DNA of 64,000 nt from an uncultured Lachnospiraceae bacterium. Its GTDB lineage: Bacteria > Bacillota > Clostridia > Lachnospirales > Lachnospiraceae. Below the pieces are notes generated by a model. It was not told the DNA's origin. It was given only the letters and a program-made list of their open reading frames with translations, and searched no databases. Position numbers and translations under genes: made by a program. Below are positions 51,138 to 60,865 of this stretch, piece by piece. The DNA is taken from positions 248,001 to 312,000 of the forward strand of contig CALWES010000001.1 of NCBI GenBank assembly GCA_944377405.1, given 5' to 3'. The stretch's first letter is position 1. The number at the start of each line of letters is the position of its first letter.

Positions 51138-52791
51138 GTATCTTTTTTGCTGTGGGAATGTCCTGCTCCAGAAGCTGCTGACGGACCTCTGCAAGGCTTC
51201 CGAACTTTTTCTCAGGACGGATAAAGGCCAGAAGCTCCACGCAGATCTCCCTTCCATAGGTATCCGCCTCATAGGCGAAAAGATTCGTCTCCAGGTCCAC
51301 CCGCTCCGGGTCATAATCCGCCTCGTTGGATACGGTGGGCTTTTTCCCCAGATTCGAGATCCCCTCATGGAGAAGAAGGAGCTCCTCTTTTCCTTTTTTC
51401 CTGCCTCCCCTTTCCGGAAGGATCAGGGTCCTTGTGGCATATACGCCGAAGGGGGGAAGCTCCTGCCGCTGGTCCACCACCAGGTTCATGGTGGGGAATC
51501 CCAGCACCGGTCCTCCCAGATGCCTGCCGTGGACCACCCTGCCGATGATTCGGTAGGGCTTTCCCAGAAGCTGTGCCACCCGTTCCATATTGCCTGCCGC
51601 AAGCTCCCTGCGGATCAGGCTGGAGCTTATCACATCTTCCTGGCCGGAACTGCTCTGCTGCCGCAGCTTTTCGATGATGCGGACCTCATAGCCGTATTTT
51701 CCGGAAAGAGCGGAAAGCAGCTCTCCGTTCCCCTCCTTCCGATAGCCGAAGCTCACATCCGGTCCCGCCGCAATGGCCTTCATGGACAGCCGTCCCAGCA
51801 GGATCTTCTGAATGAACTCCTCTGCTCCCATGTGCATAAGCTCCTCGTTCAAAGGCAGCTCGATGACGTAATCGATCCCCTGGGCCAGAAGCTCCCGCCT
51901 GCGCTCTGCAGGGCTCACCAGCAGCTTCGATCCCACATCCAGGATCAGGGCGCAGGTCCTGAGTTTTTTTTCCTGGGCCATCTGCCGGAGCTCCGTAAAG
52001 AGCTTTCTGTGTCCCAGATGATTCCCGTCGAATTTGCCCAGGGCCACTGCCGTCCCGGTCTTGATGCGAAGAAGGCTGTCCACCTCCCCCCGGTCCCGCA
52101 GCTCCTCTACCCTGGATAAGCTTACGGCATCCTCAAGGCGGAAATCTCCTACCTGGGTCCGCAGCAGGGATTCCATGCAGGCTCCGCAGCCAAGCTTCTC
52201 TCCGATATCATGGCAGAGGGTTCTGATATAAGTCCCTTTGGTACAGTGGACCGTAAGCTCCACATGAGGAAGATCGATCCGGTCCACCGTAATGGACAGG
52301 ATCTCCACGGTCTTTTTCTTCCGCTCTACCTCCTTGCCCGCTCTGGCATATTCATAGAGTTTCTTTCCGTTTACCTTCCTGGCGGAGTACATGGGCGTCA
52401 GCTGCTCATAAGTCCCCTGGAAGGACAGGGCCGCCTCCCGGATCCGTTCCTCCGTGATCACCCCGGGATCCGGCTCCTGCTCCGAAAGGGTCTGTCCCGT
52501 AATATCCTGGGTATCCGTCACCCTTCCCAGAAGCATGCCTGCCCGGTAGGTCTTCGTGCCGTCTCCGATCCGGTCCACATCCTTTGTGGCCCGGCCCAGG
52601 GCAACGGGGAGCACCCCCTCTGCCATGGGGTCCAGGGTGCCGGCATGTCCGATCTTCCGCATTCCCAGGATCCCCCGGAGCTTCGCGCACACGTCCATGG
52701 AGGTGTAGCCCTTTTCTTTATAGATATTCAGAAAACCACTGTAGGGCTGGATATTCTGTTCCATCAGCAGCTTGTCATATCTTGTGTCCAA
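51115..52791 (-). CDS. TruB-RibF fusion: tRNA pseudouridine-55 synthase and riboflavin kinase/FAD synthetase
   Basis: One 558-codon frame joins two enzymes normally encoded by neighbouring genes. Residues about 18-243 are TruB: GFLNIYKEKGYTSMDV, catalytic Asp in KIGHAGTLDPMAEGVLPVALG, YSARKVNGKKLYEYAR and GTYIRTLCHDIGEKL; the C-terminal PUA-like part is missing. With no linker, GTAVALGKFDGNHLGHRKL (from about 248) opens RibF: FMN adenylyltransferase with SSSLIRRELAAGN, then riboflavin kinase with IGRVVHGRHLGGPVLGFPT, PPFGVYATRT and catalytic Glu region VDLETNLFAY. It should make Psi55 in tRNA and FMN/FAD. Start TTG 52791 has GGGGGAA upstream; ATG 52764 is the alternative. Confidence 0.9.
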   Translation of the reverse strand: MDTRYDKLLMEQNIQPYSGFLNIYKEKGYTSMDVCAKLRGILGMRKIGHAGTLDPMAEGVLPVALGRATKDVDRIGDGTKTYRAGMLLGRVTDTQDITGQTLSEQEPDPGVITEERIREAALSFQGTYEQLTPMYSARKVNGKKLYEYARAGKEVERKKKTVEILSITVDRIDLPHVELTVHCTKGTYIRTLCHDIGEKLGCGACMESLLRTQVGDFRLEDAVSLSRVEELRDRGEVDSLLRIKTGTAVALGKFDGNHLGHRKLFTELRQMAQEKKLRTCALILDVGSKLLVSPAERRRELLAQGIDYVIELPLNEELMHMGAEEFIQKILLGRLSMKAIAAGPDVSFGYRKEGNGELLSALSGKYGYEVRIIEKLRQQSSSGQEDVISSSLIRRELAAGNMERVAQLLGKPYRIIGRVVHGRHLGGPVLGFPTMNLVVDQRQELPPFGVYATRTLILPERGGRKKGKEELLLLHEGISNLGKKPTVSNEADYDPERVDLETNLFAYEADTYGREICVELLAFIRPEKKFGSLAEVRQQLLEQDIPTAKKILANLQTT

Positions 52792-52827
52792 TCCGTTCCC
52801 CCTGTTTTCCTCATTTCAAAGCGCCGG

Positions 52828-53814
52828 TCAGGGCTCCAGCTGTTTCCGGAGCTCCGCGCTGATCTTCTCGATATTCTGTGACGGGCTGGGTGACATGAAG
52901 CACCCGGCTGCCTTTACGTGTCCGCCGCCTCCGAAGGCCTGGGCGATACGGCTCACATCCACCTGGTCCGAATTGGACCTGAGGCTTACCTTATACTGCC
53001 GGTTCTGGGTCTGATACATGAACACGGCACAGAGGGATCCCCTGGTGGTCCGAAGCTCGTCGATGATTCCGTCCATGTCCTTGTTCGTAACCCCGTAGAG
53101 CTTCATGGTCTCTGCGCTGACATAGCTGAATACGAGCCGGCCCTCCAGCAGGGACTGCATCTCCGAAAGGGCCCTGCCCAGGATCAGCTTCTGATTCAGG
53201 TTCATGGCAAAGAAGGAGTCGTCTATGATCTCTCCGAAGTCAATGCCGAAGTCCATGCAGGCCCCTGCGATCTCCATGGTGTGTCTGGAGGTACAGGAAT
53301 AGCGGAATACCCCCGTATCATGGACAAGTCCCGTATAAATGCACTCTGCCACCTTCCGGTCTATGTAGGCCGGTTCCATCAGGTCGTAGACCACCTCACT
53401 GGTGGAGGAAGCCTCCGGAAGGATCCGGCAGACGTCTGCAAATCCGTTGTTGGTGATATGATGGTCCGCACAGAAGCTCTCCTTGGCCAGCTTCTGATAG
53501 CGCAGGAATTTTCCCAGGCGCTTGTCATCCGCACAGTCACAGATAATGCACAGATCATAGGCCTTCCCCTCATCCGGATCGTGGCAGATCCGGTCATAGC
53601 CGGGAAGGTATGCGAACTTCTCGGAGAATTCCTCCAGGTATACCTTCGTTTCCTTGGAAAGGCCCTCTGCGGCGCAGAGGTTTCCAATATAGTTCCAGAC
53701 TCCCAGGGTAGATCCTGCACAGTCTCCGTCCGGTCCGATATGGCCCAGGATACAGATGCTCTCCGCTTCCCGGATCATCCGGCTAAATACCTCCCCGGTC
53801 CTTTCCTCTTCCAT
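52828..53814 (-). CDS. nrnA: DHH/DHHA1 family phosphoesterase (NrnA-like)
   Basis: Oligoribonuclease/3'-phosphoadenosine phosphatase of the NrnA type, degrading 2-5 nt RNA and pAp; needs Mn. 328 residues from ATG 53814; the frame further upstream is rbfA in another frame. Motifs: GHIGPDGDCAGSTLG (I), CIICDCADDKRLG (II), CADHHITNNGFAD (DHH, III), VHDTGVFRYSCT (IV) and the DHHA1 signature AFGGGGHVKAAGC. It begins directly after the rbfA stop within the infB-rbfA-nrnA-truB series. Confidence 0.93.
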   Translation of the reverse strand: MEEERTGEVFSRMIREAESICILGHIGPDGDCAGSTLGVWNYIGNLCAAEGLSKETKVYLEEFSEKFAYLPGYDRICHDPDEGKAYDLCIICDCADDKRLGKFLRYQKLAKESFCADHHITNNGFADVCRILPEASSTSEVVYDLMEPAYIDRKVAECIYTGLVHDTGVFRYSCTSRHTMEIAGACMDFGIDFGEIIDDSFFAMNLNQKLILGRALSEMQSLLEGRLVFSYVSAETMKLYGVTNKDMDGIIDELRTTRGSLCAVFMYQTQNRQYKVSLRSNSDQVDVSRIAQAFGGGGHVKAAGCFMSPSPSQNIEKISAELRKQLEP

Positions 53815-53815
53815 A

Positions 53816-54235
53816 TCAGATCCCTTCTTCGTCCTCTGCAGCCTCCGGCGTCTCCTCCGGAAGCTCTCCGCTCTTCTGCCGTTCCTGTGCCGCCAGCGCC
53901 TCGATGCGCATGGACATCTCAACACCGTATTCGATGCTGTGGTCCTCCACAAACTGCAGCACAGGAGTCTTTCTCAGATTGACTCTGTGGGCCAGCTCAC
54001 GGCGGATATAGCCCTCCGCGTTCTTAAGGCCCTCTACGGTCCTGGTGAGGCCCTCTCCCCCATCCAGGGTGGAGATATAGCATTTGCAGAACTGCAGATC
54101 CGGAGTCACCTCCACCCGGGTGATGCTCAGGAGGGGATCCACTCTGGGATCCTTTACCCCCTCCCGGATAATGCAGGAGAGTTCCCGCATCACCTCACCG
54201 TTGATTCTGTTGTTCTTGATACTGCCTTTTTTCAT
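53816..54235 (-). CDS. rbfA: Ribosome-binding factor A
   Basis: 139-residue KH-fold protein that matures the 30S subunit 5' end of 16S rRNA. Typical RINGEVMRELSCIIREGVKDPR, then VTPDLQFCKCYISTLDG, SAEGYIRRELAHRVNLR and FVEDHSIEYGVEMSMRIEAL. An acidic C-terminal tail follows. AAAGGAG precedes the ATG; 12 bp after infB. Confidence 0.95.
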   Translation of the reverse strand: MKKGSIKNNRINGEVMRELSCIIREGVKDPRVDPLLSITRVEVTPDLQFCKCYISTLDGGEGLTRTVEGLKNAEGYIRRELAHRVNLRKTPVLQFVEDHSIEYGVEMSMRIEALAAQERQKSGELPEETPEAAEDEEGI

Positions 54236-54247
54236 TCTGCTCCTTTA

Positions 54248-56782
54248 TCAGTCAGACTTCTTGGGAGTTCTGGGAACTTCCACCATCTTGTATGCCTCGA
54301 TGTTGTCGTCCTCCATCACGTCTCCAAAGCCTTCAAATACCATACCGCATTCAAATCCGGTCTTCACTTCCTTCACCTCATCCTTGAAGTGCTTCAGGGA
54401 AGCGATGTTTCCGTCAAAGATCTGCTTGTCGCCGCGGTAAATACGTGCCTTTGCGCCTCTCTCAATGGAGCCGTCCGTTACATAGCAGCCCGCAATGGTT
54501 CCCACACCGGAAGCCTTGAAGATCTGCCGTACGATGGCGCGGCCGATGTTCTTCTCCTCGTAAACCGGAGCCAGCATGCCCGTAAGGGCTGCCTCCAGGT
54601 CCTCGATGGCCTGGTAGATGACCTTGTACAGGCGGATATCCACCTTCTCATGCTCTGCGGTGCTCTTTGCCGTGGCATCCGGCTTTACGTTGAAGCCGAT
54701 GATGATGGCGTTTGCCGCAGAAGCCAGGCTTACATCGGATTCATTGATGTTTCCGACACCCGCATGGATCACCTTAACGGCAACCTCCTCATTGGACAGC
54801 TTGCCGAGGGACTGCTTCACAGCCTCCACGGAGCCCTGTACGTCTGCCTTGATGATGATAGGAAGCTCCTTCACGTTTCCTGCCTGGATTTCTGAGAACA
54901 GATCGTCCAGGTTCATCTTCTGCTTGGTCTCCTCCAGCATCTTCTGCTTGTGCTCCGCAATGAAGGTCTCCGCGATGGAACGGGCTTCCTTCTCGCTGTC
55001 ACAGCCCATGAATACCTCTCCGGCATTGGGAACGTCGTTCAGGCCAAGGATCTCCACCGGTGTGGAGGGGCCTGCCTTCTTGACGCGGTTGCCCTTATCG
55101 TCCACCATGGCTCTGACCTTACCGAAGCAGGCTCCGGCGGCGATATTGTCTCCCACCTTCAGGGTACCCTTCTGAACCAGGACTGTAGCCACAGGTCCCC
55201 GGCCCTTATCCAGCTGCGCCTCGATCACAAGGCCCCTTGCCTTTCTGTTGGGGTTGGCCTTGAGCTCCAGCACGTCTGCCTCCAGAAGGATCATCTCCAG
55301 AAGGTCGCTGATGCCCTCGCCGGTCTTTGCGGATACGGGCACCATGGTGGTGGATCCGCCCCAGTCCTCGGCGATGAGCTCATGCTCTGCAAGCTCCTGC
55401 TTGACTCTTTCCAGATTTGCTCCCGGCTTATCGATCTTGTTGATGGCCACCACGATCTCTACTCCTGCAGCCCTTGCATGGCTGATGGCCTCGATGGTCT
55501 GGGGCTTTACGCCGTCATCCGCTGCAACCACCAGAACGGCGATATCCGTTGACTGGGCGCCTCTGAGACGCATGGCCGTGAATGCTTCGTGGCCCGGCGT
55601 ATCCAGGAAGGTGATCTTCCGGTCTCCGATGTTCACCACGGAAGCACCGATGTGCTGGGTGATGCCCCCTGCCTCATGGGAGGTGACATTTGTTTTTCTG
55701 ATGGCATCCAGAAGGGAGGTCTTACCATGGTCAACGTGTCCCATAACACAGACAACGGGGCTTCTGGGAACCATATCCTTCTCGTTTTCCTCATCCTCCT
55801 TCAGAAGCTCGGCGATCACATCCACCTTTTCTTCCTTCTCACAGAGGATGTCATATTCCATGGCGATCTCCTCCGCCTCTTCGTAGCTGAGGTCCGTGTT
55901 GGGGGTCACCATCTTGCCCTGCAGGAAGAGCTTCTTAATGATCACGGAGGGCTGCAGCTTCAGCTTGTCGGCCAGATCACGGATGGAAAGGGTCTCCGGG
56001 ATCACGATTACCTTGATATCGTCCTCCGGTGCCTCCTTCTTGGGTTCCGGCTTGATGAAGGCTCCCTTCTTCGGAGTCTTTGAAGCTACCAGCTCGTCCT
56101 TGTACTTATCCTTCTTGTCCCTGCGGTTATCCTTCTTCTGGGCATTGCTCTTTCCGCGGCCTGCAGAAGCCTTCCCCTTGGGTGCCTCAAAAGCGGGTGC
56201 CGCTGCTGCCTGGGGACGTCCGCCTCTGCCGGGAGCCGCACCCTGTCCGGGTCTCTGGGATCTCTGTCCCTGGGGACGGCCCTCACCGCCTTCACTGCGG
56301 CGCTCTCCGAAGCGTCTGCCGCTTCCTGCCTCCTGGGGTCTTCTGTCGCCTCTCTGCTGACCCTCTTCGGGGCGCTGGAAGCTGCGTCTCTGCTCGGAGT
56401 CCTGACGTCTCTGACCATCATTCGGACGGTCGCCGCGCCGTTCTCCTCCCTGGGGACGTCTCTGACCCTCATGGGCTGCAGCCGGCTTTCTCTGAACCGG
56501 CTTTTCTTCCTTTACCTCACCGAACACGGCGGGCTTTACCGGCTTCGTTCCTGCCGGAAGGGGTCTCGGTCCCTTTTTCTGGGGCTGGGTCCCTGCCCCT
56601 GCCTTTTCCGGCTTTCCTCCGTGAAGCGCGTTCTTCAGGCCCTTGGGAAGTTCCTTGATATTTGAGGAATTCTGCGGCTTGAATACAACGCTCAGCTTCT
56701 TTCTGGCGGGTGCCGGCTGTGCCGGCTTTTCTCCTCCGGCTGCCGTTCCCTTTATATTCTTTTCATTGTTCTCACTTGTCAT
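54248..56782 (-). CDS. infB: Translation initiation factor IF-2
   Basis: GTPase placing fMet-tRNA on the 30S subunit. 844 residues: a long N-terminal low-complexity Arg/Gly/Gln/Pro-rich region to about 225, IF2_N-like segment [19 protein letters not shown], then the G domain ([36 protein letters not shown]), and domains II-IV ending [23 protein letters not shown] 56782 has AGGAGG eight bases upstream; ATG 56788 is too close to it. Between ylxQ and rbfA in the nusA operon. Confidence 0.97.
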   Translation of the reverse strand: MTSENNEKNIKGTAAGGEKPAQPAPARKKLSVVFKPQNSSNIKELPKGLKNALHGGKPEKAGAGTQPQKKGPRPLPAGTKPVKPAVFGEVKEEKPVQRKPAAAHEGQRRPQGGERRGDRPNDGQRRQDSEQRRSFQRPEEGQQRGDRRPQEAGSGRRFGERRSEGGEGRPQGQRSQRPGQGAAPGRGGRPQAAAAPAFEAPKGKASAGRGKSNAQKKDNRRDKKDKYKDELVASKTPKKGAFIKPEPKKEAPEDDIKVIVIPETLSIRDLADKLKLQPSVIIKKLFLQGKMVTPNTDLSYEEAEEIAMEYDILCEKEEKVDVIAELLKEDEENEKDMVPRSPVVCVMGHVDHGKTSLLDAIRKTNVTSHEAGGITQHIGASVVNIGDRKITFLDTPGHEAFTAMRLRGAQSTDIAVLVVAADDGVKPQTIEAISHARAAGVEIVVAINKIDKPGANLERVKQELAEHELIAEDWGGSTTMVPVSAKTGEGISDLLEMILLEADVLELKANPNRKARGLVIEAQLDKGRGPVATVLVQKGTLKVGDNIAAGACFGKVRAMVDDKGNRVKKAGPSTPVEILGLNDVPNAGEVFMGCDSEKEARSIAETFIAEHKQKMLEETKQKMNLDDLFSEIQAGNVKELPIIIKADVQGSVEAVKQSLGKLSNEEVAVKVIHAGVGNINESDVSLASAANAIIIGFNVKPDATAKSTAEHEKVDIRLYKVIYQAIEDLEAALTGMLAPVYEEKNIGRAIVRQIFKASGVGTIAGCYVTDGSIERGAKARIYRGDKQIFDGNIASLKHFKDEVKEVKTGFECGMVFEGFGDVMEDDNIEAYKMVEVPRTPKKSD

Positions 56783-56796
56783 CCGCATTTCCTCCT

Positions 56797-57138
56797 TTAT
56801 GCCTTATCCGTAAGGCTTTCTGTATCTATGATCCCGCGCATGCTTTTTGCAAAGCCCTCGTCCTCCACCGTGAGGGAGGCGCGCATTTGTTTTCCGATTG
56901 TATGCCCCAGGGTCTCCTTGTCCAGAAGCTCCGTATAGACCGGCACCTTCCGGAAGCTGCACATATCCAGGAAGCGTTTCTTGGTGGGATCCGACGCATC
57001 GCTGGCCACAATGCACAGCTGTGCTCTACCCGCCTTGATGGAACGTTCCGTGCAGAACTCTCCGGACTGGACCCTTCCGGCTCTTGCCGCAAGTCCCAGA
57101 AGCCCCTGAAGCTTTCTCTCTGCGATTTTATTCCTCAT
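56797..57138 (-). CDS. ylxQ: L7Ae/L30e-family protein YlxQ
   Basis: 113-residue kink-turn RNA-binding fold protein of the nusA operon, exact role unknown. [35 protein letters not shown] and [18 protein letters not shown] follow the L7Ae pattern. The ATG lies within the last codons of nusA (11-bp overlap), leaving no room for ylxR/rnpM, which normally stands between nusA and ylxQ. Confidence 0.9.
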   Translation of the reverse strand: MRNKIAERKLQGLLGLAARAGRVQSGEFCTERSIKAGRAQLCIVASDASDPTKKRFLDMCSFRKVPVYTELLDKETLGHTIGKQMRASLTVEDEGFAKSMRGIIDTESLTDKA

Positions 57139-58315
57139 CCGTCTCTACGCTGCCCTCTTCCAGCTCCTGATCCTCGTCTGCATATGTCTCTTCTTCATAT
57201 GCCTCCTCAGGATATTCTCCGCCTTCAGATTCAGACTGATCCTGGGGTGACTCCATGCCAAGCTCCTCGAAGAGGCCTGACTCCTGGGCCTGGGTCTCGG
57301 ATTTGATGTCGATCTTGTATCCCGTAAGCTTTGCGGCAAGACGGGCATTCTGGCCCTCCTTACCGATGGCCAGGGACAGCTGATAGTCGGGAACGATAAC
57401 CGTTGCCTCCTTCAGGTCCTCATCCGCCACAACGCAGATCACCTTTGCCGGGCTTAAGGCGTTCTCGATAAGGTAAGCCGGGTTGTCATCCCAGTTGATG
57501 ATATCGATCTTCTCTCCCCCCAGCTCATCCACCACGGAGCTGACTCTGGTTCCGTTCACACCGACGCAGGCGCCTACGGGATCCACGTTCTCATCATGGG
57601 ACAGGACCGCCATCTTCGTTCTGGAGCCCGCCTCTCTGGCAATGGCCTTGATCTCAACAGTGCCGTCCTTGACTTCAGCCACCTCCTGCTCAAAGAGCTT
57701 CTTCACCAGGTCCGGATGAGTCCTGGAAACGGAGATCCTGGGTCCTCTCGTGCAGTTCTTTACCTCAAGAAGGTATACCTCTACGCGCTGTCCCACCTTC
57801 AGGGTCTCTCCCTTTACCTGCTCGCTTTCTGCCAGGATGGCGTCCGCCTTGCCCAGGTTGATGGAGATATTCTTTCCAAGGAAACGCTGTACCTCGCCCC
57901 GCATGATGTCATGCTCGTGCTCAAAGAAATCTCTGTACAGGGAGTTGCGCTCCTCTTCCCGGATACGCTGTACGATAACGCCCTTTGCGTTCTGGGTGGC
58001 AATACGGCCGAATTTCTGGGAGTCCAGTTCGATCTCCACGGTGCCCCCAAGGACTGCCTTCCTGTCGATCATGAGGGCGTCGGGAAGGCTGATCTCCATG
58101 ACCGGATCCTCCACCTGCTCCACCACGGTCTTAGACTGCAGGATCCGGTAATCATAGGTCTCCGGATCGATCTTTACGGTGACGTTCTCCGCTTTTCCGA
58201 AGTGATTCTTGCAGGCGGTAAGCAGTGCGTTCTCGATGGCCTCCAGCAGTGCGTCCTTCGGAATATTTCTTTCTCTGCCAAGATATTCGATGGCATCCTT
58301 AAGTTCGTTGTTCAT
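57128..58315 (-). CDS. nusA: Transcription factor NusA
   Basis: Modulates pausing, termination and antitermination by RNA polymerase. 395 residues: N-terminal RNAP-binding domain (MNNELKDAIEYLGRERNIPK, LLTACKNHFG), S1 domain around KGVIVQRIREEERNS, KH1 with DPVGACVGVNGTRVSSVV and KH2 with LSLAIGKEGQNARLAAKLTG, then an acidic tail of about 60 residues in place of the Gram-negative repeats. GGAGG precedes the ATG. Second gene after rimP. Confidence 0.97.
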   Translation of the reverse strand: MNNELKDAIEYLGRERNIPKDALLEAIENALLTACKNHFGKAENVTVKIDPETYDYRILQSKTVVEQVEDPVMEISLPDALMIDRKAVLGGTVEIELDSQKFGRIATQNAKGVIVQRIREEERNSLYRDFFEHEHDIMRGEVQRFLGKNISINLGKADAILAESEQVKGETLKVGQRVEVYLLEVKNCTRGPRISVSRTHPDLVKKLFEQEVAEVKDGTVEIKAIAREAGSRTKMAVLSHDENVDPVGACVGVNGTRVSSVVDELGGEKIDIINWDDNPAYLIENALSPAKVICVVADEDLKEATVIVPDYQLSLAIGKEGQNARLAAKLTGYKIDIKSETQAQESGLFEELGMESPQDQSESEGGEYPEEAYEEETYADEDQELEEGSVETDEE

Positions 58316-58335
58316 TGAAGTTTTCCTCCGTTATA

Positions 58336-58716
58336 TTAAAGCTTCTCTGTTTCTTCGGTGTCAGCCTCTGTAAGGAAGCCCCTTGAGCATACCTCCAGGG
58401 TATAGGCCTCCTTGATGAAATCCTCCTGATCCAGCCACTTGCTCAGTCTGCGGGACACCTTGACGCAGTCATTGATCCCTACGCCGGGGGCCTCCGCCTG
58501 CTGATCCTCTTCGGCTCCTTCCGGGTCTGCTTCCAGAGCCCTGGCAGCCGCCTTTGCCTCCCGGGCTGCGATCTCCTCCGGCAGGAGGTCGATATAGGCC
58601 CGCAGATACCAGTTGTGGTCCTCTTCCACAAATTCCGTCTTTACCAGTTCATAGCCTTCCTTCTCTAAAAAGGTGTTCAGAAAGGCCTCCACACGTTTGG
58701 TGTACTGTTCTTTCAT
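58336..58716 (-). CDS. rimP: Ribosome maturation factor RimP, lacking the C-terminal domain
   Basis: 126 residues against about 150-155 in the family. The N-terminal domain is present: FLNTFLEKEGYELVKTEFVE, NWYLRAYID and the GINDCVKVSRRLSKWLD helix, with about 38 extra charged residues inserted between the last two. The product then ends YTLEVCSRGFLTEADTEETEKL-like in place of the usual SSPGLDRPL motif and the following SH3 domain of about 65 residues. The nusA start is 20 bp away and no shifted frame restores the missing domain. Start ATG 58716 (MKEQYTKRVEAF); an in-frame upstream extension lies across the leader hairpin and is not credible. The first gene of the nusA operon. Confidence 0.82.
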   Translation of the reverse strand: MKEQYTKRVEAFLNTFLEKEGYELVKTEFVEEDHNWYLRAYIDLLPEEIAAREAKAAARALEADPEGAEEDQQAEAPGVGINDCVKVSRRLSKWLDQEDFIKEAYTLEVCSRGFLTEADTEETEKL

Positions 58717-58752
58717 CTGCTTTTCCCTTATCCGCTTTTTTCTGCAAAGATT

Positions 58753-58778
58753 AAGGAGTGAACCTGCGTTCACTCCTT
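58753..58778 (-). promoter_or_regulatory. Leader hairpin of the rimP-nusA operon
   Basis: Perfect 11-bp stem AAGGAGTGAAC/GTTCACTCCTT with a four-base loop, 37 bp before the rimP start, without a following T tract. It may stabilise or regulate the mRNA. Confidence 0.65.
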
Positions 58779-58804
58779 TCCGTCCAAAAAATATTACCTT
58801 GTAT

Positions 58805-58833
58805 ACTATAGCACGCATTTTTCATGAATGCAA
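58805..58833 (-). promoter_or_regulatory. Promoter of the rimP-nusA-infB operon
   Basis: TTGCAT (complement of 58828-58833), 17 bp, TATAGT (complement of 58805-58810) with TGC at the extended -10. Confidence 0.82.
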
Positions 58834-58858
58834 GGGCCCTGCAGGGCTTTTTTGCATT

Positions 58859-60841
58859 TTACTCCTGGTTTTCAGCCTTTTTCGGCCGCTGCCAGCTCAT
58901 GAAATCGCAGTCCTTGTTCTCACAGGCATAATAGAGCCTTCCCTTCTTGGTCCGGCGCTTGATGACCTCACCGCCGCACTTGGGACACTTCACGCCGATC
59001 TTCTCGATAAAGGGAAGGGTATTCCGGCACTCCGGGAAGCCCGGGCAGGCCAGGAACTTGCCATGGGGGCCGTACTTGATCACCATGTTCCGTCCGCACT
59101 TATCGCAGATCACGTCGGATACCTGATCCGCCACCTGGACCTTCTCCAGGTTCTCCCTTGCCTTCTGGACCGCCTCCTCGATGTCGGGATAGAAATTCTC
59201 GATGACGGTCTTCCAGTTCAGCTTGCCTTCCGCCACGGAATCCAGCATATACTCCATGTTGGCCGTGAACTTACTGTCCACGATGGAGGGGAAGGACTTC
59301 ACCATCATATCGTTGACCGCCTGTCCCAGCTCTGTCACAAAGAGGTTCTTCTTCTCCTTCGTGATGTAGTGGCGCTGCAGCAGGGTCGTGATGGTGGGTG
59401 CATAGGTGGAGGGGCGTCCGATACCGTCCTCCTCCAGCTTCCTTACCAGAGAAGCCTCGGTGTAGTGGGCCGGGGGCTCCGTAAAGTGTCTGGTCCCCGC
59501 AACGCTTCTGAAGCGCACAGTCTCCCCTTCCTTCAGGGCAGACAGGTCCTGCTTTTCCACGGAGTCGTCCTGATTGGAATAAACGGAGAGGAAGCCGTCA
59601 AACTTCAGCTTCGATCCGGAGGCCGTAAACCAGTGGCTGTCCTTTTTCAGCTTCACCTGGGTGGTGGCATAGACTGCGGGAGTCATGCGGCAGGCGATGA
59701 AGCGGTTCCAGATCAACTGATACAGCCTCCATTCGTCCCTGCCAAGCTCCTCCTTGACCCTGACGGGAGTCAGCTCCAGATAGGTGGGACGGATGGCTTC
59801 ATGGGCATCCTGTACGTTGCCCTTCGACCTGGCCTGTGGCTTTGTATGGGATACATACTGCTCCCCGTAGTTTTCCCCGATGTACTGGGAAGCTGCCGCA
59901 AGGGCCTCCTCGGAGATCCGGACGGAGTCCGTACGCAGATAGGTGATAAGGCCGATACTGCCGTAGCCCTTGATATCCACGCCCTCGTAAAGCTTCTGGG
60001 CGATCCGCATGGTCTTCTGGGTAGACATGTTCAGATATTTGGAAGCCTCCTGCTGCAGGGTGGAGGTGGTAAAGGGCAGGGGCGGGTTTTTGATCCGCTC
60101 CGCGTTCTTCACCTCTGCAACGGTGATGTCGGCATCCTTCACGGCCGCAACGATCCGGTCTGCCTCCTCCTTGCTTTTTACCGCCGTCTTCTTCCCCTCT
60201 TCTCCATAGTAGGCAGCCTTGATTTCCCGGCTGCCGCTTCCGATGAGGGCGTCGATGGTCCAGTATTCCTCCGGAACGAAGGCTGCGATCTCATTTTCCC
60301 GTTCCGAGATCAGGTTCAGGGCCACGGACTGAACACGTCCCGCAGAGAGTCCCCGGCGGATCTTCTCCCACAGAAGAGGGCTGATGGAATATCCCACGAT
60401 CCGGTCCATCACTCTTCTTGCCTGCTGGGCGTCTACCAGGTTCATATCGATCTCCCTGGGATGCTTGATAGCATTTTTTACCGCGTTTTTCGTAATCTCG
60501 TTGAAGGTGATCCGATAGACCTTCTTGTCCTTCTGGTTCTCCAGATTGAGGGCGGCAATGAGATGCCAGCTGATGGCCTCACCTTCCCGGTCAGGGTCCG
60601 TTGCCAGATAGATCTTGTCCGCCTTCTTCACATCCTTTCTCAGGGCAGCCAGAAGCTCTCCCTTTCCCCGGATGGTGATGTATTTCGGCTCGTAATCGTG
60701 CTCCACGTCGATCCCGAAGGAGGACTTGGGCATATCCCTTACATGTCCCATGGATGCGTCCACTATATAATTGGGACCCAGGAATTTTTTGATCGTCTTC
60801 ATTTTTGCAGGAGACTCAACAATAACCAGATTCTGTGCCAT
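58859..60841 (-). CDS. topA: DNA topoisomerase I
   Basis: Type IA topoisomerase relaxing negative supercoils, 660 residues. TOPRIM domain (LVIVESPAKMKTIKKFLG, DPDREGEAISWHL), active-site Tyr in GLITYLRTDSVRIS, RVQSVALNLI. Two C-terminal zinc ribbons remain: CDKCGRNMVIK...CPGFPEC and CPKCGGEV...CENKDC. GGAG precedes the ATG. It follows dprA by 24 bp, a common Firmicute order. Confidence 0.97.
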   Translation of the reverse strand: MAQNLVIVESPAKMKTIKKFLGPNYIVDASMGHVRDMPKSSFGIDVEHDYEPKYITIRGKGELLAALRKDVKKADKIYLATDPDREGEAISWHLIAALNLENQKDKKVYRITFNEITKNAVKNAIKHPREIDMNLVDAQQARRVMDRIVGYSISPLLWEKIRRGLSAGRVQSVALNLISERENEIAAFVPEEYWTIDALIGSGSREIKAAYYGEEGKKTAVKSKEEADRIVAAVKDADITVAEVKNAERIKNPPLPFTTSTLQQEASKYLNMSTQKTMRIAQKLYEGVDIKGYGSIGLITYLRTDSVRISEEALAAASQYIGENYGEQYVSHTKPQARSKGNVQDAHEAIRPTYLELTPVRVKEELGRDEWRLYQLIWNRFIACRMTPAVYATTQVKLKKDSHWFTASGSKLKFDGFLSVYSNQDDSVEKQDLSALKEGETVRFRSVAGTRHFTEPPAHYTEASLVRKLEEDGIGRPSTYAPTITTLLQRHYITKEKKNLFVTELGQAVNDMMVKSFPSIVDSKFTANMEYMLDSVAEGKLNWKTVIENFYPDIEEAVQKARENLEKVQVADQVSDVICDKCGRNMVIKYGPHGKFLACPGFPECRNTLPFIEKIGVKCPKCGGEVIKRRTKKGRLYYACENKDCDFMSWQRPKKAENQE

Positions 60842-60865
60842 ATAACTCCAAACCTTTTAAAAAAA

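Noticed and set aside
58815..58860. topA terminator at GCCCTGCAGGGC
   Set aside because: The T run follows only on the plus strand; on the minus strand, where topA is read, the stem is not followed by Ts.
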